Shown here piece after piece: positions 61,475 to 64,000 of a stretch of DNA of 64,000 nt. This DNA comes from a virus: IMG/VR virus record IMGVR_UViG_3300049893_000899, positions 31,356 through 95,355 of that record; one strand, given 5' to 3'. The position numbers and the translations under genes were made by a program. Every line of letters starts with the position of its first letter. Within the stretch, counting starts at the first letter, position 1. Under the pieces are notes generated by a model, which was given only the letters and a program-made list of their open reading frames with translations, had not been told where the DNA came from and did no database searches.

Positions 61475-63676
61475 TTATTCAAATAGTTTTTCTTCAAGAA
61501 AGAAATCCTTTCTAATCTTTTTACCCGAACCTTCCTCTATCTTTATGTAATGATGTTGGAGTCTATTGCATATAAGTAATAAGAACGCTATTACACGGTC
61601 AAAGTTACCTGTCTTATTATACGATATCAACTCCTTCAACAAACCAGCAGAGAATATCTTGTTTACTCCAAGAACACCAGCTTCATCTTCTTCATTAAGC
61701 CAGTCCCTCGCGTAAATCTCAAGCTCCTCCTTAATCTTGTTTGTCATATGTATGCCGTAATCCCTATCTACATTACTCTTTTCTGTAGCCTTAAGAAATG
61801 TAGGCATTTTTGCTAACAAATGTAACGATTTTTTTTGCTTAAAGTGAAACTTCATTGAATTTTTCTCATTCTCGTACAGATTGGTAGCGTTATAATAAGC
61901 ACACAATCTCCTAACATTCTCATGGTGTTCTTCTGCCCTATCAGGTCTTGCAGTGTATTCAGCAACAATAAACTCCCTCGCGCTGCCGTGTCTAAAGTCG
62001 CCAATCTTATAGATAAAAGTAGATCCTAACGAAACTGAGTTAGGAGCCTTGTCTTGGTCATAGGGGTCTGTCGCTGCAATATACATACCATAAGGAATCT
62101 CTCCAGGTGCCGGGTGTTCCCATATCTGTACTGAACCAGTGGTATCATCTGTAGATTTCATTGGAAACCCACAAGCTCTTTTCTTGTTATGTAAATCCGG
62201 AGACCACTTAACGCCATACGTAGCATTAGGATCCGAAACTAAATCACCTAGTTGTCCATTTACTTGAGGAATATCGCAGTTTTCTACAAACTTCAACTGA
62301 TCAATTAAGTCTGCAATAGGGAATATGTTACCTCCGGATATTAAGAAAGCTTCAGAAGGCACAATAGGGTTGTTTTGTAGTTCATTATTCAACGGTTCTT
62401 TACTTGAACCTGAAGCCAACTTGTCCCTCTTGCTGTCAATATATTTCATTGCCTGTTCCTTCTTAGTGAACAGGTTATTGTCTTTGAAGTCATTCAAGCC
62501 TTTATAGTAAGGCAAGAAGTAACCTATCTTCTTTGCTGAGCCTTCAAAAGCATCAGAAAATCCTAAACAGTCAAACTGCTCAGGGTTATAGAATATCTCT
62601 TTAAGCTGTTCTGTAGCTCCAGAGATCATTTCACCACCGGTACCAAAAACCCATATAACTCCAAATTTAGAAGAGGAGTTCATGGTATTCTCTTTCAAGG
62701 CACCCATGGCATCAATAAGGTTAGACATAAAACCTGCCTCTTCAATAAAGACTAAGTTGTTACGCAAACCGTTACCTGCTGTAGCCTTCTCTTGGAATGT
62801 TCTATGTGATATCATAGAACCACTACCCTTCACCTTACCAGTCTTCAAGTCTTTAACACTTGCCAACATATCCTTACCAGGCATCAATGACCCTGAAGTT
62901 TCATGCTGGAAAGGAGCCATATAGTACATATCCCCCTCTTCAAAAGAACCATATAGGTTATTATACCCATCAAGGAACTTATCAAGCAAACCCTTGCTAT
63001 ACTTAGCATCAAACGCTCCAACAAGAGAAGAACTTCGTAAAGGCTCCCCTGCTTTTTTAGCATCTACATACTGTTCATATCCTTCAGCTCCATCTGTAAT
63101 AAAGTTATGACATAACAAAGCCGCAGCAAAGAAAGACTTACCAGTACCCCTGGCCTCAAGGTCAACAACATTCTTAGCTTCGTTCTTATATAAAGGAATA
63201 CCACTTAGATTGTGGCTATCCCAAAGATAACTCAACGCGTCTACATACTCCTTAAAAGAACCATCTTCTTTAAACACTGTAACATCAAGGAAGTGAAACC
63301 TATAGTCTTCTTTTATAGCTTCAAAGTCTCCATTATACTCTTCGTTAAGTTCTTTTACAAGCCTAACACAGGTCTTTTCTTTATCATCACTGAAGCCAGA
63401 AAAGCCTTTAGCTACAAGATAGATATAGGCTTTCTCCCATTCATTATCTCGTAGCCAAGGCCTTCCTAATATCTCCTGTTTAGAAAACCTATCTTTCTTA
63501 ACCTTAATCTTGAAGTGGTTAACATAGAAGTAAAGAACCCCAGGGCAATAATACCCTCCAGCCCACATACCATCAAAGACTCTTCTCTTCTCGTCCTTCC
63601 AGTATATCTTGTACTCCATACTTTTAGGATGAAAGATTGGAGCCTCGTTGAAAGTATATAAACTAGGATTTCTCAT
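61475..63676 (-). CDS. terL: Terminase large subunit, 733 aa
   Basis: An ATPase-nuclease motor that packages DNA. Walker A-like E-A-R-G-T-G-K-S (174-181), Walker B N-L-V-F-I-E-E-A-G (307-315), coupling motif V-F-G-T-G-G-E (343-349), and a nuclease Asp in I-A-A-T-D537-P-Y-D-Q-D-K are visible. The long N-terminal part (F-D-G-M-W-A-G-G-Y-Y-C-P-G-V-L-Y-F-Y-V-N) is the 'pGxYFyLN' motif common to this terminase group. It overlaps the upstream gene by 14 bases and the portal follows directly. Confidence 0.93.
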   Translation of the reverse strand: MRNPSLYTFNEAPIFHPKSMEYKIYWKDEKRRVFDGMWAGGYYCPGVLYFYVNHFKIKVKKDRFSKQEILGRPWLRDNEWEKAYIYLVAKGFSGFSDDKEKTCVRLVKELNEEYNGDFEAIKEDYRFHFLDVTVFKEDGSFKEYVDALSYLWDSHNLSGIPLYKNEAKNVVDLEARGTGKSFFAAALLCHNFITDGAEGYEQYVDAKKAGEPLRSSSLVGAFDAKYSKGLLDKFLDGYNNLYGSFEEGDMYYMAPFQHETSGSLMPGKDMLASVKDLKTGKVKGSGSMISHRTFQEKATAGNGLRNNLVFIEEAGFMSNLIDAMGALKENTMNSSSKFGVIWVFGTGGEMISGATEQLKEIFYNPEQFDCLGFSDAFEGSAKKIGYFLPYYKGLNDFKDNNLFTKKEQAMKYIDSKRDKLASGSSKEPLNNELQNNPIVPSEAFLISGGNIFPIADLIDQLKFVENCDIPQVNGQLGDLVSDPNATYGVKWSPDLHNKKRACGFPMKSTDDTTGSVQIWEHPAPGEIPYGMYIAATDPYDQDKAPNSVSLGSTFIYKIGDFRHGSAREFIVAEYTARPDRAEEHHENVRRLCAYYNATNLYENEKNSMKFHFKQKKSLHLLAKMPTFLKATEKSNVDRDYGIHMTNKIKEELEIYARDWLNEEDEAGVLGVNKIFSAGLLKELISYNKTGNFDRVIAFLLLICNRLQHHYIKIEEGSGKKIRKDFFLEEKLFE

Positions 63677-64000
63677 TCGCTTCTCTCTCTCTTCTTTCTT
63701 CTAAACTACCATAACTAAGTCTACATAAAGCAGTGAAGTCCATTTTGTCCCTCTCTTCTTCTGATAACTTATAAAACTCAGGTCTAGCGTGCTTAACACG
63801 CCTTCTTAATGTCCACACTCCAAGGCCAGGTAATATTATACTCTTAACCTCTGGATCGTCCATCATCTTAGTTATCAAGTCAAACTGAGCCATAAACACT
63901 AAGTCTATATCCTCCGGCTTTAACTTAGTACCATCAGCACTAACTCCACCAAGTCTCTCAATAACTCTCTTATAAATTTTTAATCTTTGCTGTGTTAACA
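63663..64000 (-). CDS. HU/IHF-like protein upstream of terminase (5' end outside window)
   Basis: The frame stays open to the window edge, so the GTG at 63899 is not taken as the start. The segment E-D-I-D-L-V-F-M-A-Q-F-D-L-I-T-K-M-M then D-D-P-E-V-K-S-I-I-L-P-G-L-G-V-W-T-L-R-R follows the IHF/HU pattern (helix, then G-x-x-V-x-L-x-G-F-G-x-F-x-L-R), and ARPEF follows where HU has RPGRNP. The C-terminus is charged helix. Upstream of terL this position is often held by a small terminase; a HU-like fold acting in packaging is possible. Both readings are open. Confidence 0.5.
   Translation of the reverse strand, partial: LTQQRLKIYKRVIERLGGVSADGTKLKPEDIDLVFMAQFDLITKMMDDPEVKSIILPGLGVWTLRRRVKHARPEFYKLSEEERDKMDFTALCRLSYGSLEERREREANEKS

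Noticed and set aside
7025-63676. Stop-codon recoding (TAG or TGA read as an amino acid), known in some crAss-like phages
   Set aside because: All late genes, including an 11-kb ORF, are intact under the standard code with ordinary ends.
1-64000. CRISPR array, tRNA genes, diversity-generating retroelement, integrase
   Set aside because: No regular repeat-spacer array, cloverleaf-like sequence, reverse transcriptase or recombinase motif was seen by eye; a formal tRNA scan was not possible.

Overview
The window looks like part of the genome of a crAss-like (Crassvirales) tailed phage infecting a Bacteroidota host. The main evidence is the gene order on the minus strand: an HU/IHF-like protein, large terminase, portal, scaffold, a roughly 490-residue crAss-type major capsid protein, an IHF-like protein, ring proteins, a very large tail 'muzzle' protein, then giant virion proteins that include a beta'-type RNA polymerase with a DYDID loop. 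The DNA is AT-rich, genes start behind A/T-rich leaders without clear Shine-Dalgarno sites, and the standard code works throughout (no sign of stop-codon recoding). No tRNA, CRISPR array, integrase or transposase was seen. Both window ends cut through genes.

Layout. (1) Bases 1 to about 7,000, plus strand: a nucleotide-pool enzyme fragment, a histone H1-like (Hc1) protein, a uracil-DNA-glycosylase-fold protein that lacks the catalytic Asp, then about 14 small accessory genes. These genes are separated by a family of repeated spacers (a GCCGTYTTACT element, a 22-bp repeat that starts on stop codons, and one attC-like inverted repeat), which gives the region the look of a cassette array. (2) About 6,973-7,008: a perfect bidirectional terminator where the two arms converge. 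(3) 7,025-20,959, minus strand: receptor-binding and tail-fibre genes, a GT25 glycosyltransferase, and a lysis module (patatin-like lipase, YkuD-like candidate endolysin, membrane GAF-like protein, holin-like protein, two spanin-like proteins). (4) 20,946-44,987, minus strand: five large proteins expected to travel in the capsid: a 3,728-residue RNA polymerase/zincin protein, a 1,281-residue polyvalent protein (ADP-ribosyltransferase-like, SLOG and PD-(D/E)XK parts), and three proteins with glycine-rich or coiled-coil sequence. (5) 44,989-64,000, minus strand: tail and head assembly genes. (6) 51,554-52,422, plus strand: a two-gene 'moron' with a KilA-N-type protein, its own palindrome and its own terminator, set inside the structural operon.

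Likely logic. Terminase, portal, scaffold and capsid genes build the head. Ring proteins and the muzzle protein form the short tail. The giant proteins are probably packaged and injected, so that the virion RNA polymerase transcribes early genes while the polyvalent protein acts on host targets. The tail-fibre cluster sets host range and the adjoining lysis cluster releases progeny. The plus-strand array is the fast-evolving accessory arm. Functions are inferred from motifs and synteny read by eye; no database search was run.
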